This document shows, one piece after another, positions 16,398 through 25,183 of a stretch of 64,000 nucleotides of DNA (position 1 is the first letter of the stretch; each line of letters starts with the position of its first letter). The notes beneath the pieces are model-generated. The model ran no database searches. It saw only the letters and a list, made by a program, of their open reading frames with translations, and was not told the DNA's origin. Source of the stretch: Candidatus Fermentithermobacillaceae bacterium UBA3951 (GTDB lineage: Bacteria > Bacillota > Sulfobacillia > Fermentithermobacillales > Fermentithermobacillaceae); contig DGDN01000043.1 in the NCBI GenBank assembly GCA_002385465.1, forward strand, positions 12,863-76,862, in the 5' to 3' direction. A program made the position numbers and the translations under genes.

Positions 16398-18179
16398 GTG
16401 CGCGTACCTAATGTTTGGAAGGCAGTTAAGGACCTCCTTTCTCCCGCGAAAGGGACTCCTGAGCGCGCGCGCTTTTCCCTTGGAGAGCGTCCCATACCCG
16501 GCAAGATGCCTGCTAAAGCCAAAGAAGAAGGCAAGAAGCGTGGAAAGGAGCTTAGCCATGACCTTGACGAGAACATCCGCGCCCTCAAAAAGATCTTCCA
16601 CGTGCCAGAGTCGTCCGACATCGTGTTCAGAGAGATCCTCATCGCCGAACCAAAGGCAAAAGCCGTCGTGGCCTATATCGAGGGGCTAAGCGACTTCGAC
16701 AAGATCTTCAAGTGCGTGCTCCAGCCGCTTATGCTCTTGAGCCCTCTACGGAAAGGCGACCTCAAGAAGCCGGTTGACAGGTTAGAGTCGGTCCTTCTCC
16801 CCAACGGACAGGTTGAACGTACGGAAAGCCTCCACAAACTCGTTGAAAGCATTCTCATGGGCGACACGGTGGTACTGGTTGAAAGAAGTAGCGTTGCCCT
16901 CGTCGTCGAGACCAAAGGATGGGAGCACAGGCAGGTCGGTGAAGCCGTATCCGAACGTATCGTAAGGGGGCCCCAGCAGGGGTTCGTGGAAGTACTGAGA
17001 AGCAACACGGCCCTCCTCCGCTCCATCGTACAGACCCCCGACTTGGTTGTGGAGAGCCTGGATATCGGTGTGACGGCAAACAACAAATGCGCGCTTATTT
17101 ACGTGTCCTCGATCGCAAGTAAGAAGCTGGTGGACGAGTGCAGGAGAAGGTTACTGGGGCTGGACGTCTCGGAGGTTTTCACTTCAGGCGAGCTGGAGCA
17201 GCTCATCGAAGACTCCCACAGCCTCTTGCCCACCATCCTAAGCACCGAAAGGCCCGATCGCGTGGCTGTCCACCTCATGCAGGGGATGTGCGCCATAATG
17301 GTCGCCGGGGACCCCTTTGTTCTCATAGTTCCCGTCAACCTATTCGCATTTCTGGACAGCGCCGAAGACCGCTTTGTTCGCTGGCCGTACGGGAACATAC
17401 TCCGGATTATACGTTACGTCAGTTTCTTCCTCACCATATACCTACCGGGGCTCTACGTGGCCATAGTGAGCTATCACCCCGAGATGGTCCCTTCGGCCAT
17501 GATGATGGCAATTGCGGCATCTCGGGAACCTATCCCGTTTCCGCTTTACATCGAAGTGCTGGTCATGTTTTTCGGGTTTGAGCTCATAAGAGAGGCGGGA
17601 ATACGGATACCTTCCCCCATCGGACCTACTATCGGCATCGTGGGTGCCTTGCTTATCGGTGAAGCCGCCGTGACCGCCTTCATTGTGAGCCCGATCTTGG
17701 TGATAATCATAGCAGTTACAGCGGTCGCTTCCTTCACTCTTCCGAACCTAGAAATAGGCATGTTCATCAGGGTGGCGACGTTTCTTTTCATCGTTGCGGG
17801 AGCAGCGCTGGGATTTCTGGGGATAGCCGTCCTCACTTACCTCATGCTGTGCCACGCCTTCTCACTCAACAGCTTCGGAGTGCCCTTCCTCACGCCCCTG
17901 GCACCCATGAGGAAGCCTTCTTACCGGGGGGCATTTGTGACGGAACCCTGGAAAGTCGAGAAGAGGCCACCCTACATCCATCCCCAAAACACGTGGCGCC
18001 TCGGTCGCATAGCGCGCCTTTGGGATGCGGGGCTAACCCTCGAAGAGGACGGCACAAGAGGAGAGAGAGGTGACGGAGGTGGCGGAGGACAAGGTGGCTC
18101 ACCAAGAGAAGCCGTCGAGGGCGGGAAAGGACCAAGGGACGAGAATGGGAGCAGGAGTAGCGAAAAGAGCGGGCGGTGA
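16398..18179 (+). CDS. Spore germination receptor A subunit (GerAA/GerKA family)
   Basis: GerA-family A subunits sit in the inner spore membrane and form part of the nutrient germinant receptor channel. The 593-residue protein has a soluble N-terminal half with RVPESSDIVFRE-type residues (here HVPESSDIVFREILI) and PEDRFVRWPYGN-like SAEDRFVRWPYGNILRIIR near 330, followed by about five membrane helices (about 335-500) including PSPIGPTIGIVGALLIGEAA. The C-terminal tail (about 540-593) is low-complexity and overlaps the next gene by 110 bp. Start is GTG with AGGGTGAT upstream. First gene of an A-B-C operon probably transcribed in the forespore. Confidence 0.95.
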   Translation: MRVPNVWKAVKDLLSPAKGTPERARFSLGERPIPGKMPAKAKEEGKKRGKELSHDLDENIRALKKIFHVPESSDIVFREILIAEPKAKAVVAYIEGLSDFDKIFKCVLQPLMLLSPLRKGDLKKPVDRLESVLLPNGQVERTESLHKLVESILMGDTVVLVERSSVALVVETKGWEHRQVGEAVSERIVRGPQQGFVEVLRSNTALLRSIVQTPDLVVESLDIGVTANNKCALIYVSSIASKKLVDECRRRLLGLDVSEVFTSGELEQLIEDSHSLLPTILSTERPDRVAVHLMQGMCAIMVAGDPFVLIVPVNLFAFLDSAEDRFVRWPYGNILRIIRYVSFFLTIYLPGLYVAIVSYHPEMVPSAMMMAIAASREPIPFPLYIEVLVMFFGFELIREAGIRIPSPIGPTIGIVGALLIGEAAVTAFIVSPILVIIIAVTAVASFTLPNLEIGMFIRVATFLFIVAGAALGFLGIAVLTYLMLCHAFSLNSFGVPFLTPLAPMRKPSYRGAFVTEPWKVEKRPPYIHPQNTWRLGRIARLWDAGLTLEEDGTRGERGDGGGGGQGGSPREAVEGGKGPRDENGSRSSEKSGR

Positions 18180-19518
18180 CCGGAAACGGAAAGGGAGCGG
18201 CGGAACGTACAAACTCAAAGAAGCCTCTCTCGCCCTCGGGCATATTTCAACAAATCAAGTGGCGGGGCTCCTTGGCTTCTTGCTCGGAGTGAAGTCCTTC
18301 CTCATCACCCCCACCTTTCTTACGCTGGAACTCTCAACGGGGGCGTGGCTCTCCGTACTCATCTCCGTCGCCCTCGCAGTCGTAGCGGCAATTGGCTGGC
18401 TTAAGTGGTCCTATCTCACACGTGGGCTCCCGTTCCTCCAGGCGCTTCAAGAGACGTTGGGAAAAGCCCTCGGGACTCTGCTTTGCGCCTCGATTACCGC
18501 ATCTTTCGTGTTCGCGATTTCCCTGAGCATGCGGCTCTTCGCAGGTGGAGCTGCGATCGGCCTCCTGCCCGACGTCCCTATCGAAGTCCTCCTCATAGCC
18601 CTCATAGCATCCAGCGCTTACTCCGCATGGGCAGGGCTTGAAAGTTTGGCCCGGGCGACCACTTTCTTCTTTGCTCCTACCGTCATCTCTTTTGTGATCA
18701 TTGTGGTGACCTCCCTCCGTGATCTGGACCTTAGAAATCTCTTGCCGTTTTGGGGACCCGGGCCGGCCGAAGTAGGTTTGGCCGGACTTAGGCTGATCGG
18801 CCTCTGGGGAATACTGCCTGCTTTCGGGGCCGTAAAGACCTATGTCCGCCGCGAGGAAGACCTAGAGAAGGGTGTCTTGACAGGGCTCTTGGCTGCCGGC
18901 GCCACACTTACGGCGACCGTTGTGGCAACACTCCTGTTCTTTCCGTATCCCTCCGGGACACGCCTCACCCACCCTCTGGGAATTCTCGCAAGGTCCATAT
19001 ATCTCGGCAGGTACTTTCAGCGTCTTGAGGCGGTATTTGTGTTTACCTGGTTTTTTCCTTCCGCGATTCAGGCCGGCTTTACCTACTTCGTTATACTTGT
19101 GTTTCTTGCCCAGATGTCGGGCGTGAATACATATCGCATGTTCTTGCCGGCTCTTTCCGCCCTGACGTTTGCTATAGGCGCGATGCCCGTAAGCCTCCAC
19201 AAGACGGCGCAAGTTCTTACCACCTACTTCTTCGACACCGCAGGCATAGCCCTCATATCCCTCGGGTGGGTGCTGTACGGAGTGGCAAGACTAAGGGGGA
19301 TAAAGCCTCCTCAGGCCAAAAATCCGGAAAAAGACCCGGCTCAAGATACGGAACAAGATACTGACCCGGATACAGAGGGCGTGGGGATGCAGGCGTCAGA
19401 GTCGCCGGGACGTGGGCCTAAGGCTCAGGATAAAGAGGCGGGCCTAGGTAGCGCTCAAAAAGGCCGAGGGGGTGACTATCGTGCGCCTTCCGGAAACACG
19501 AATGCGACCTCGAACTAG
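18070..19518 (+). CDS. Spore germination receptor B subunit (GerAB/GerKB family, APC-like)
   Basis: B subunits resemble amino-acid permeases and are thought to bind the germinant. The 482 residues have a 45-residue hydrophilic lead, then about ten hydrophobic helices (about 55-410), starting ISTNQVAGLLGFLLGVKSFL. A charged Gln/Asp/Glu-rich tail runs from about 415 to 482 and is longer than usual. The GTG start at 18070 has an AGAGGAG ribosome site six bases away, so I keep it even though the gene overlaps gerAA by 110 bp; ATG 18145 is the alternative. The gene stop overlaps the C-subunit start. Confidence 0.93.
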   Translation: MTEVAEDKVAHQEKPSRAGKDQGTRMGAGVAKRAGGDRKRKGSGGTYKLKEASLALGHISTNQVAGLLGFLLGVKSFLITPTFLTLELSTGAWLSVLISVALAVVAAIGWLKWSYLTRGLPFLQALQETLGKALGTLLCASITASFVFAISLSMRLFAGGAAIGLLPDVPIEVLLIALIASSAYSAWAGLESLARATTFFFAPTVISFVIIVVTSLRDLDLRNLLPFWGPGPAEVGLAGLRLIGLWGILPAFGAVKTYVRREEDLEKGVLTGLLAAGATLTATVVATLLFFPYPSGTRLTHPLGILARSIYLGRYFQRLEAVFVFTWFFPSAIQAGFTYFVILVFLAQMSGVNTYRMFLPALSALTFAIGAMPVSLHKTAQVLTTYFFDTAGIALISLGWVLYGVARLRGIKPPQAKNPEKDPAQDTEQDTDPDTEGVGMQASESPGRGPKAQDKEAGLGSAQKGRGGDYRAPSGNTNATSN

Positions 19519-20731
19519 CGTATACTTCGCGATCTTCGGCGCGCTTCTCCTACTTCTTCCCGGCTGCTGGGGAAGAAGGGAGGTTGAGGAAAGGTCCTTC
19601 ATACACGTCATGGGCGTGGATAAGGGTAAGAGCGGGAGGGTCCATGTAACTGCCGCGATCGCCGTTCCAAGGTCGCTCCAGCGGGGGCCGGAAAGTGGTT
19701 CAGAGGGTGGCAAGACATCCGTCATCCTAGACGGTGAGGGCTATGACATCGTGGACGCACTAAACAAACTTGAGGCGGTGAGCTCGAGGGAATTCACGGG
19801 GCAGCACATAAGCTGCCTGGTGTTGGGAGAGGGCTTGGCCAAGGACGATATATCGCCCGTCATCGACGTCTTCCACAGAGGACTGGAGTTCCGGCCCACT
19901 ACGCTGGTAGCGGTCTCTAGGGGTGACGCCAGGGATTTCATCCGGGGCCTCAGGGCACCTGAGGAAATTGATATTGCCGACTATCTCACCAAAGTGATTG
20001 ATACCGGGTATACCTCGCTGGGCTACTGTCCGGTGGTGACCATGCATGACTTCTCCGAGCGCTATCAAACCGTCGAGGCTTCCCCTTGGGCACCCCTTCT
20101 GGACCTCGCCTCGCCAACAGGGGACAACGAAGAAATGAGTGAGCCACAAGAAGGCTCGGGTGATTCTGAGCTCATGCCCGCCGCCATTGTAGGGACGGCC
20201 TTATTTGCCCCTACCGACGGAAGGTACCGCATGGTCGGGCACCTCACGGCGGAGGAGACCAGGGCAGCCCTGGTCTTGTGGGGCCGCTCGCGGTCGTGGT
20301 TTCTTGACATAAAGAGCCCGGGCGACGAGGGGCTTCTCAGCGTTGCGGTGAAGCACGCCTCCGTAAGGACAAAAGTAAACCGTCAAGGTGACAAGGTAGA
20401 TGTCCAGTTCATCATCCGTCTGAGCGGGTCCATCGAGGAGTATCTGGTAGACCCAAAGGCACCTCCAACTACGGATAGAAGCCGTGTTGCCATGGCCGAG
20501 ACGGCGGCCCAAAGGGTACAAGAGCTTTGTCAGACGTCCTTCTACAAGATGATGAAACTCGGATGTGATGCCATCGCCCTTGGGCGGTCTGTCCACGGAA
20601 CGTTCAGGACCATGCCGGAGTGGGAAGCTTTCAACTGGCCCGCCAGACTGTCAGAAGTTAGTGCTACCTTCACCGTAAAATTCGACATCTACTCAACCGG
20701 ATTTGCCTTCCACCGCCCTGTTCCCAGGTAG
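19481..20731 (+). CDS. Spore germination receptor C subunit, lipoprotein (GerAC/GerKC family)
   Basis: C subunits are lipoproteins on the outer face of the inner spore membrane. The signal peptide ends in a lipobox LLPGC (near residue 29), followed by WGRREVEERSFIHVMGVDKG, a hallmark opening of GerAC. The remainder (about 40-415) has the Spore_GerAC pattern with MHDFSERYQTVEASPWAP and a C-terminal TFRTMPEWEAFNW region. I place the start at GTG 19481, five bases after an AGGGGGTGA ribosome site; the in-frame GTG 19472 has no room for one. It overlaps the B subunit end and completes the receptor operon. Confidence 0.94.
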   Translation: MRLPETRMRPRTSVYFAIFGALLLLLPGCWGRREVEERSFIHVMGVDKGKSGRVHVTAAIAVPRSLQRGPESGSEGGKTSVILDGEGYDIVDALNKLEAVSSREFTGQHISCLVLGEGLAKDDISPVIDVFHRGLEFRPTTLVAVSRGDARDFIRGLRAPEEIDIADYLTKVIDTGYTSLGYCPVVTMHDFSERYQTVEASPWAPLLDLASPTGDNEEMSEPQEGSGDSELMPAAIVGTALFAPTDGRYRMVGHLTAEETRAALVLWGRSRSWFLDIKSPGDEGLLSVAVKHASVRTKVNRQGDKVDVQFIIRLSGSIEEYLVDPKAPPTTDRSRVAMAETAAQRVQELCQTSFYKMMKLGCDAIALGRSVHGTFRTMPEWEAFNWPARLSEVSATFTVKFDIYSTGFAFHRPVPR

Positions 20732-20818
20732 CGTTGCCTTACCTGGGGGCTTCGCAGGAAACCGCCCTAATGATTCAGAAGAGAGAGATGAGAGGTCGAT
20801 TCCTGCGGGGGCTACTTC

Positions 20819-21481
20819 ATGGCTAAGAACGAAACTCTTAAGAAGCAACTTGACCGGGCAAGGGAACTTTATGAATACGACGAAACCGAAAGGCGCATTC
20901 ACCGCTTTATAGTGGGAGTCGATGAGGTGGGCAGGGGCCCCATGGCGGGCCCTGTCGTTGCGGCGGCAGTAATCCTCCCTCCCACGCCCAGGATAAACGG
21001 CATAGATGACAGCAAGAAGCTCACCCCTAAGAAACGCGAGCGCGTCTTTGACCTCATACTTGATACTTGCTTGGGTTTCGGCATCGGCATACGCTCCTCA
21101 AGGTTCGTAGATGAAAGAGGGATTGTTGAGGCCACCCATTCGGCCATGAGGATGGCCGTCTGGTCGCTGATCGCGCAAGGATTTCGACCAGACTTGGTGC
21201 TCGTTGACGGTTACAAGATCAGGGGTCTACCCTTTCCCCAGAAAGGCCTTGTAAGGGGAGACTCGATTTCGGCTTCCGTAGCCTCAGCGTCCATAATCGC
21301 AAAAGTGGTAAGGGACCGGGTCATGGACCGGTTTGAAACCCTCTACCCGGGGTACGGCTTCGAGAAGCACAAGGGGTACTGCACAGCCTCTCACAGGTCC
21401 GTCGTGAGCTCTCTCGGCCCGTGCCCCATTCACCGGAGGTCCTTCGCACCTGTCTCAGGCAAAGTCCACGACGCCCTTTAG
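20819..21481 (+). CDS. rnhB: Ribonuclease HII
   Basis: RNase HII removes ribonucleotides and RNA primers from RNA-DNA hybrids. The 220 residues show the family motif VGVDEVGRGPMAGPVVAAAV with catalytic Asp-Glu (about 33-52), the DDSKKLTPKKRE segment, VLVDGYK (third acidic residue) and SIIAKVVRDRVMD. The N-terminal 30-residue charged extension is common in Bacillota. It lies 87 bp after the germination operon on the same strand and ends 27 bp inside the convergent yraN gene, so transcripts overlap at their 3' ends. Confidence 0.97.
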   Translation: MAKNETLKKQLDRARELYEYDETERRIHRFIVGVDEVGRGPMAGPVVAAAVILPPTPRINGIDDSKKLTPKKRERVFDLILDTCLGFGIGIRSSRFVDERGIVEATHSAMRMAVWSLIAQGFRPDLVLVDGYKIRGLPFPQKGLVRGDSISASVASASIIAKVVRDRVMDRFETLYPGYGFEKHKGYCTASHRSVVSSLGPCPIHRRSFAPVSGKVHDAL

Positions 21482-21913
21482 GACCTCAAACCTCACAAGG
21501 CCCACAAAGGGCACTTGAACGACCTCTCCGCCCCCTCTCTCAGCGGTCCCCTCTTCGCACCCGGTTTCAGGGACGGGACGGGCCAAACAGACGTCTACCC
21601 TAACCACCCGCGGTTCCCTTCCCAATCGTTCCGCCAGGTAATGCCGGATAGCCCGCTTTATTCGAGACAATTTTCGCCGGTCCAAAGACTCTGCAGGAGA
21701 CTCGACGGACCTCATTCCCCTATACCTTACCTCTACGAATACGAGAATGCCGCCGTCTTTCGCCACTATGTCTATTTCGCCAACCCGTGAGGCGTAGTTT
21801 CGTTCCAAAATGCGGTAGCCCAGCGATGCAAGGTGCCTGGAAGCCGCTTCTTCCACCAAAGAACCCACGGTCCTCTGCGGTACCTTTGACCTACGGGAGG
21901 TGGCCTTACTCAT
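21455..21913 (-). CDS. yraN: UPF0102 family protein YraN (endonuclease-like)
   Basis: YraN proteins carry a restriction-endonuclease-like fold; their cellular role is not settled. The 152 residues show the family core VEEAASRHLASLGYRILERN, VGEIDIVAKDGGILVFVEVR (the Asp and Glu-x-Lys-like positions, with Arg in place of the usual Lys) and SLDRRKLSRIKRAIRHYL. Length is slightly above the usual 115-130 because of an N-terminal basic stretch. The start overlaps the comM stop by 8 bp, and the end overlaps rnhB on the other strand. The rnhB-yraN-comM neighbourhood is common in Bacillota. Confidence 0.9.
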   Translation of the reverse strand: MSKATSRRSKVPQRTVGSLVEEAASRHLASLGYRILERNYASRVGEIDIVAKDGGILVFVEVRYRGMRSVESPAESLDRRKLSRIKRAIRHYLAERLGREPRVVRVDVCLARPVPETGCEEGTAERGGGEVVQVPFVGLVRFEVLKGVVDFA

Positions 21914-23429
21914 GCTGCCCTACCGTTTGCCTGTATGATAGGGCTTCGGCTACATGTTCTTCCTCAACTCTCGGCGAGCACTCAAGGTCCGCTACGGACA
22001 CCGCCACTTTCAACACCCGGTAATAGGCCCTTGTTGAGAGGTGCATTTTGTTCACGGCCTGAAATGCCAGTTTTCTCGCCTTCCCGGAAAAGGTTACAAG
22101 GGTCGAAAGCTCTCTTGGGCCCATTTCGGCATTCGTGCGTATGCCGCTCGACTCAAACCGCTTCGCTTGCCTTTCTCGTGCGGCCAAAACCCGTTCCCTC
22201 AACCTCTCTGAAGGCTCCCCCTTTTCCCCAATGAGTTCCTCCACCGGCACTCTGGGCACAGATATGGAGATATCCATGCGGTCCAGAAAGGGGCCGCTTA
22301 TCCTTCCTACATAATTCCGCCGGGCGTGGGGCGTACAGGTACATTCTCGAAGGTCGTCTTCAAAATACCCACAGGGGCAGTTGTTCATCGCGGCAACAAG
22401 CTGGAAACGACACGGAAACCTGTATGAGCCTCTTGACCGGGTTACAACGGCATAACCGTCCTCTAGGGGTTGCCTCAGCGCGTTCAACACTGAGGGTGAA
22501 AACTCGGGCATTTCGTCGAGAAACAAGACGCCGCGGTGGGCCAGGCTGATCTCCCCCGGCCTTGGGTGCGCCCCGCCCCCAATTAGGGCGGTAGCCGTCA
22601 CCGTGTGGTGGGGTGCCCGGAATGGGCGGTGCCTTATGAGACCGCCCCCGGGAGGGAGGATCCCTGCGACACTGTGTATCCGCATGACCTCAAGGGCTTC
22701 TTCCCGGGTTAGGTCGGGTAGGATCCCTGGGAGTGAACGGGCCAGCATGCTCTTGCCCACGCCGGGCGACCCGGTGAGGAGTACATTATGGGAACCGCAA
22801 GCGGCCACAACTAAGGCCCTCTTGGCCACCGCCTGACCCCTGATTTCCGCTGTGTCCACGACCTTTTGAGTGACGTCCGGAGGGGCGCTTTGCGCCTCCG
22901 TAACTCGGGGGAGAGGCCCATGTCCTTTGAGAAAAGAAGCCACCTCGCCCAGAGACCTCGCCACCAGCAGTTTCATGCCGTCCAGGAAGGACACCTCTCC
23001 TGAGTTCTCCCATGGTATGACGGCCCCCTTGATTCCTTCCTTGAGGCCCAACACCATTGGCAAGACCCCTCTTACCGGTCTCAAGGTGCCGTCCAGTGCG
23101 AGCTCGCCAAGGAGTAGGTAGTCGGCATAATCCGAATGGAGGGGGAGCTGACCTCCGGCGCTCAAGATGCCGGCGGCAACCGCCAGGTCAATCTGTGACC
23201 CGTCTTTGTGCAAGTCGGCAGGAGCCAGGTTTACGGTTATCCTCCTTGCGGGCATCTCAAAACCCGAATTCTTGATGGCCGACCTAACCCTGTGGCGAGA
23301 TTCTCTCACTGCCGCATCCGCGAGCCCGACTATCTCCAGCCCCGGCAACCCGCCGGACACATCGGTTTCCACCCTTACCGGGACACCGTCGATGCCAGCA
23401 ATGGTCGCACTCCATAGGCGCGAGTACAA
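21906..23429 (-). CDS. comM: YifB/ComM family Mg-chelatase-like AAA+ ATPase
   Basis: ComM-type helicases promote branch migration of incoming DNA during transformation. The 507 residues have an N-terminal Lon-protease-like fold (LEIVGLADAAVRESRHRVRS, about 31-50; VNLAPADLHKDGSQIDLAVA, about 66-85). Next come Walker A GSPGVGKS at 220-227, Walker B VLFLDEMPEF, and a C-terminal Mg_chelatase domain containing STRAYYRVLKVA. A Cys cluster (NCPCGYFEDDLRECTC) is present as in the family. Start is TTG 23429 with GGAGGGTGAT just upstream. Together with dprA it suggests a DNA-uptake or recombination function. Confidence 0.95.
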   Translation of the reverse strand: MYSRLWSATIAGIDGVPVRVETDVSGGLPGLEIVGLADAAVRESRHRVRSAIKNSGFEMPARRITVNLAPADLHKDGSQIDLAVAAGILSAGGQLPLHSDYADYLLLGELALDGTLRPVRGVLPMVLGLKEGIKGAVIPWENSGEVSFLDGMKLLVARSLGEVASFLKGHGPLPRVTEAQSAPPDVTQKVVDTAEIRGQAVAKRALVVAACGSHNVLLTGSPGVGKSMLARSLPGILPDLTREEALEVMRIHSVAGILPPGGGLIRHRPFRAPHHTVTATALIGGGAHPRPGEISLAHRGVLFLDEMPEFSPSVLNALRQPLEDGYAVVTRSRGSYRFPCRFQLVAAMNNCPCGYFEDDLRECTCTPHARRNYVGRISGPFLDRMDISISVPRVPVEELIGEKGEPSERLRERVLAARERQAKRFESSGIRTNAEMGPRELSTLVTFSGKARKLAFQAVNKMHLSTRAYYRVLKVAVSVADLECSPRVEEEHVAEALSYRQTVGQHE

Positions 23430-23568
23430 AAGATCACCCTCCAGTCACCGCTCTTCTTCGACACGCTTATTCATAGATTACCATAAACTCCCAAGTTTTT
23501 CCATTCCAAGTGGCGAATTGAGATCCCTCCCGTCTCTCATTGGTGTTCTGATTGTGATGCTGTGACTC

Positions 23569-25176
23569 ATGGCCTGCTTGCGGGGGTCGCTATGCGGCGC
23601 CGCCATCGCCCTTCACGCTGTCAGAACGTTGCTCTCTGAGATGTTGGGTGCTAGAATGTTTGGAGTACAGAAATATCAGCTGTTCATGGGAATGGAGAAC
23701 GGAGCAGTGTTTCAAGACATAGACATAGAGGAAAGACCCGATAGCAAGTTGTCTCCTGAAGCCGGCGGCGGGGGCGCTTCCTCCGCGGCGGCGGTTTCGG
23801 AACCCAATCTTGCCGGCAGGGCAGCTGCCCGCGAGCCCATTGAACCCCTAGGCGAACTGAGAAAGAAAATCTTCAACCTTGCCCTCCCGTCACTCACCGA
23901 GATGACGCTCATGACCCTTGTCTCCATGGTAGACATGATGCAGGTGGGTAGGCTCGGACCTTGGGCCATTACCGCAGTCGGGCTCTCCAACCAGCCTATG
24001 TTCATCGCCATGTCGGTCTTCATGTCGCTCAACGTAGGGGCAACTGCAGTTGTTGCGCGGTCTGTTGGGGCCAAGAAGACGGAAGACGCTTATGCCGCCG
24101 CAAGGCAAGCTCTCGTCATGGCCTCGCTCTTCGGAGTTCTGCTGGCGGTATTGGGAATGGTCTTCGCCCCTTCCCTGCTCCGGATGATGGGGGCCCAGGC
24201 AGATGTAATGGAGCCGGGGACCGCATACTTGCGGATCGTCGCTGCCGGGTTGGTCTTCCAAGGGGCCGCCGTCAGCCTGAACGCTTCGCTGAGAGGCGCG
24301 GGCGATACAAAGACTCCGATGTCGGTAAACATAGTGGCTAACCTTGTCAACGTCGTTGGCAATTTCCTTCTGATTAATGGGCATTTCGGTTTCCCCAGGC
24401 TGGAGGTGGCCGGGGCGGCCTATGCGACCTCGTTTGCGCGATTGGTAGCGCTTGTACTCATCCTGCGAAAGGTCTTTGGCCACAAAGGTGCAATAAAGAT
24501 GTCGCTACACGATTCGTTCCGGCCTGACATTGAGATTTTGAAGAGGATCTTTCGTGTCGGCATCCCCGCTGCCATGGAACAGGTGGTCATGCGGTCAGGG
24601 CAGATGGTGTATGCCCGCATAGTATCAAGTCTTGGCACGGTGACCTACGCTGCACACCAGGTCGCCCTCAATATCGAAGGCCTATCCTTCACGCCGCCGA
24701 TGTCATTCCAGACCGCTTCTACGACCTTGGTGGGTCAGAGCCTCGGGGCGAGAAACCCTGACCGGGCCGTGCGTGCGGCGCGAGAATCTCAGAAAATGGC
24801 CCTCATAGGAGCAGGCGCAGCCGGTTTCGTGCTTTTCTTCTGCGGGCGGTACATTGCCTATGCGTACACCGAGGACCCCGTGGTGATCTCGCTTACGGCC
24901 AACGTCCTAAGGCTTATTGCCTTCGTCCAGCCTTTTCTTGCCAGCACCTTCGTACTTGCAGGAGCTCTAAGAGGGGCCGGCGACACGAGGTGGACCATGT
25001 ACATCACCATGGCCGGAGTGTGGGGCGTGCGCGTCATGACGGCCTATATCCTTGTGTTCAAGGTAGGGCTCGGGCTCTACGGAGCGTGGATCGCCATGGG
25101 GCTCGATATGATAATAAGGGCCATCCTTATAGACCTCAGGTTCAGAGCAGGACACTGGACCAAACTGAAGGTGTAG
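23569..25176 (+). CDS. MATE family efflux transporter
   Basis: MATE proteins export cationic compounds using an H+ or Na+ gradient. The domain runs from about residue 100 to 530, with LALPSLTEMTLMTLVSMVDM, the DTMMVG-like MVDMMQVGRLGP motif, LRGAGDTKTPM in the first half and LRGAGDTRWTM in the second half, giving the expected twofold repeat and twelve helices. The first 80-95 residues are unlike the family and low in complexity. The start is uncertain: a promoter-like sequence at 23629-23657 lies inside the long form, so translation may begin at ATG 23686 or 23692. The stop is 7 bp from the stop of the convergent MFS gene. Confidence 0.9.
   Translation: MACLRGSLCGAAIALHAVRTLLSEMLGARMFGVQKYQLFMGMENGAVFQDIDIEERPDSKLSPEAGGGGASSAAAVSEPNLAGRAAAREPIEPLGELRKKIFNLALPSLTEMTLMTLVSMVDMMQVGRLGPWAITAVGLSNQPMFIAMSVFMSLNVGATAVVARSVGAKKTEDAYAAARQALVMASLFGVLLAVLGMVFAPSLLRMMGAQADVMEPGTAYLRIVAAGLVFQGAAVSLNASLRGAGDTKTPMSVNIVANLVNVVGNFLLINGHFGFPRLEVAGAAYATSFARLVALVLILRKVFGHKGAIKMSLHDSFRPDIEILKRIFRVGIPAAMEQVVMRSGQMVYARIVSSLGTVTYAAHQVALNIEGLSFTPPMSFQTASTTLVGQSLGARNPDRAVRAARESQKMALIGAGAAGFVLFFCGRYIAYAYTEDPVVISLTANVLRLIAFVQPFLASTFVLAGALRGAGDTRWTMYITMAGVWGVRVMTAYILVFKVGLGLYGAWIAMGLDMIIRAILIDLRFRAGHWTKLKV
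23629..23657 (+). promoter_or_regulatory. Possible SigA-type promoter for the MATE gene
   Basis: TTGCTC (23629-23634) and TAGAAT (23652-23657) are separated by 17 bp. If used, transcription would start near 23664 and the MATE protein would begin at one of the ATGs at 23686 or 23692. The -35 is a 4/6 match, so this is tentative. Confidence 0.35.
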
Positions 25177-25183
25177 TTTGGCC

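Noticed and set aside
16208..16642. 144-codon minus-strand frame spanning the dprA/gerAA divergent region, considered as a lost DprA N-terminus
   Set aside because: The part over dprA is only a frame shift of the real sequence, and the rest is antisense to gerAA; no SAM/HhH pattern is visible.
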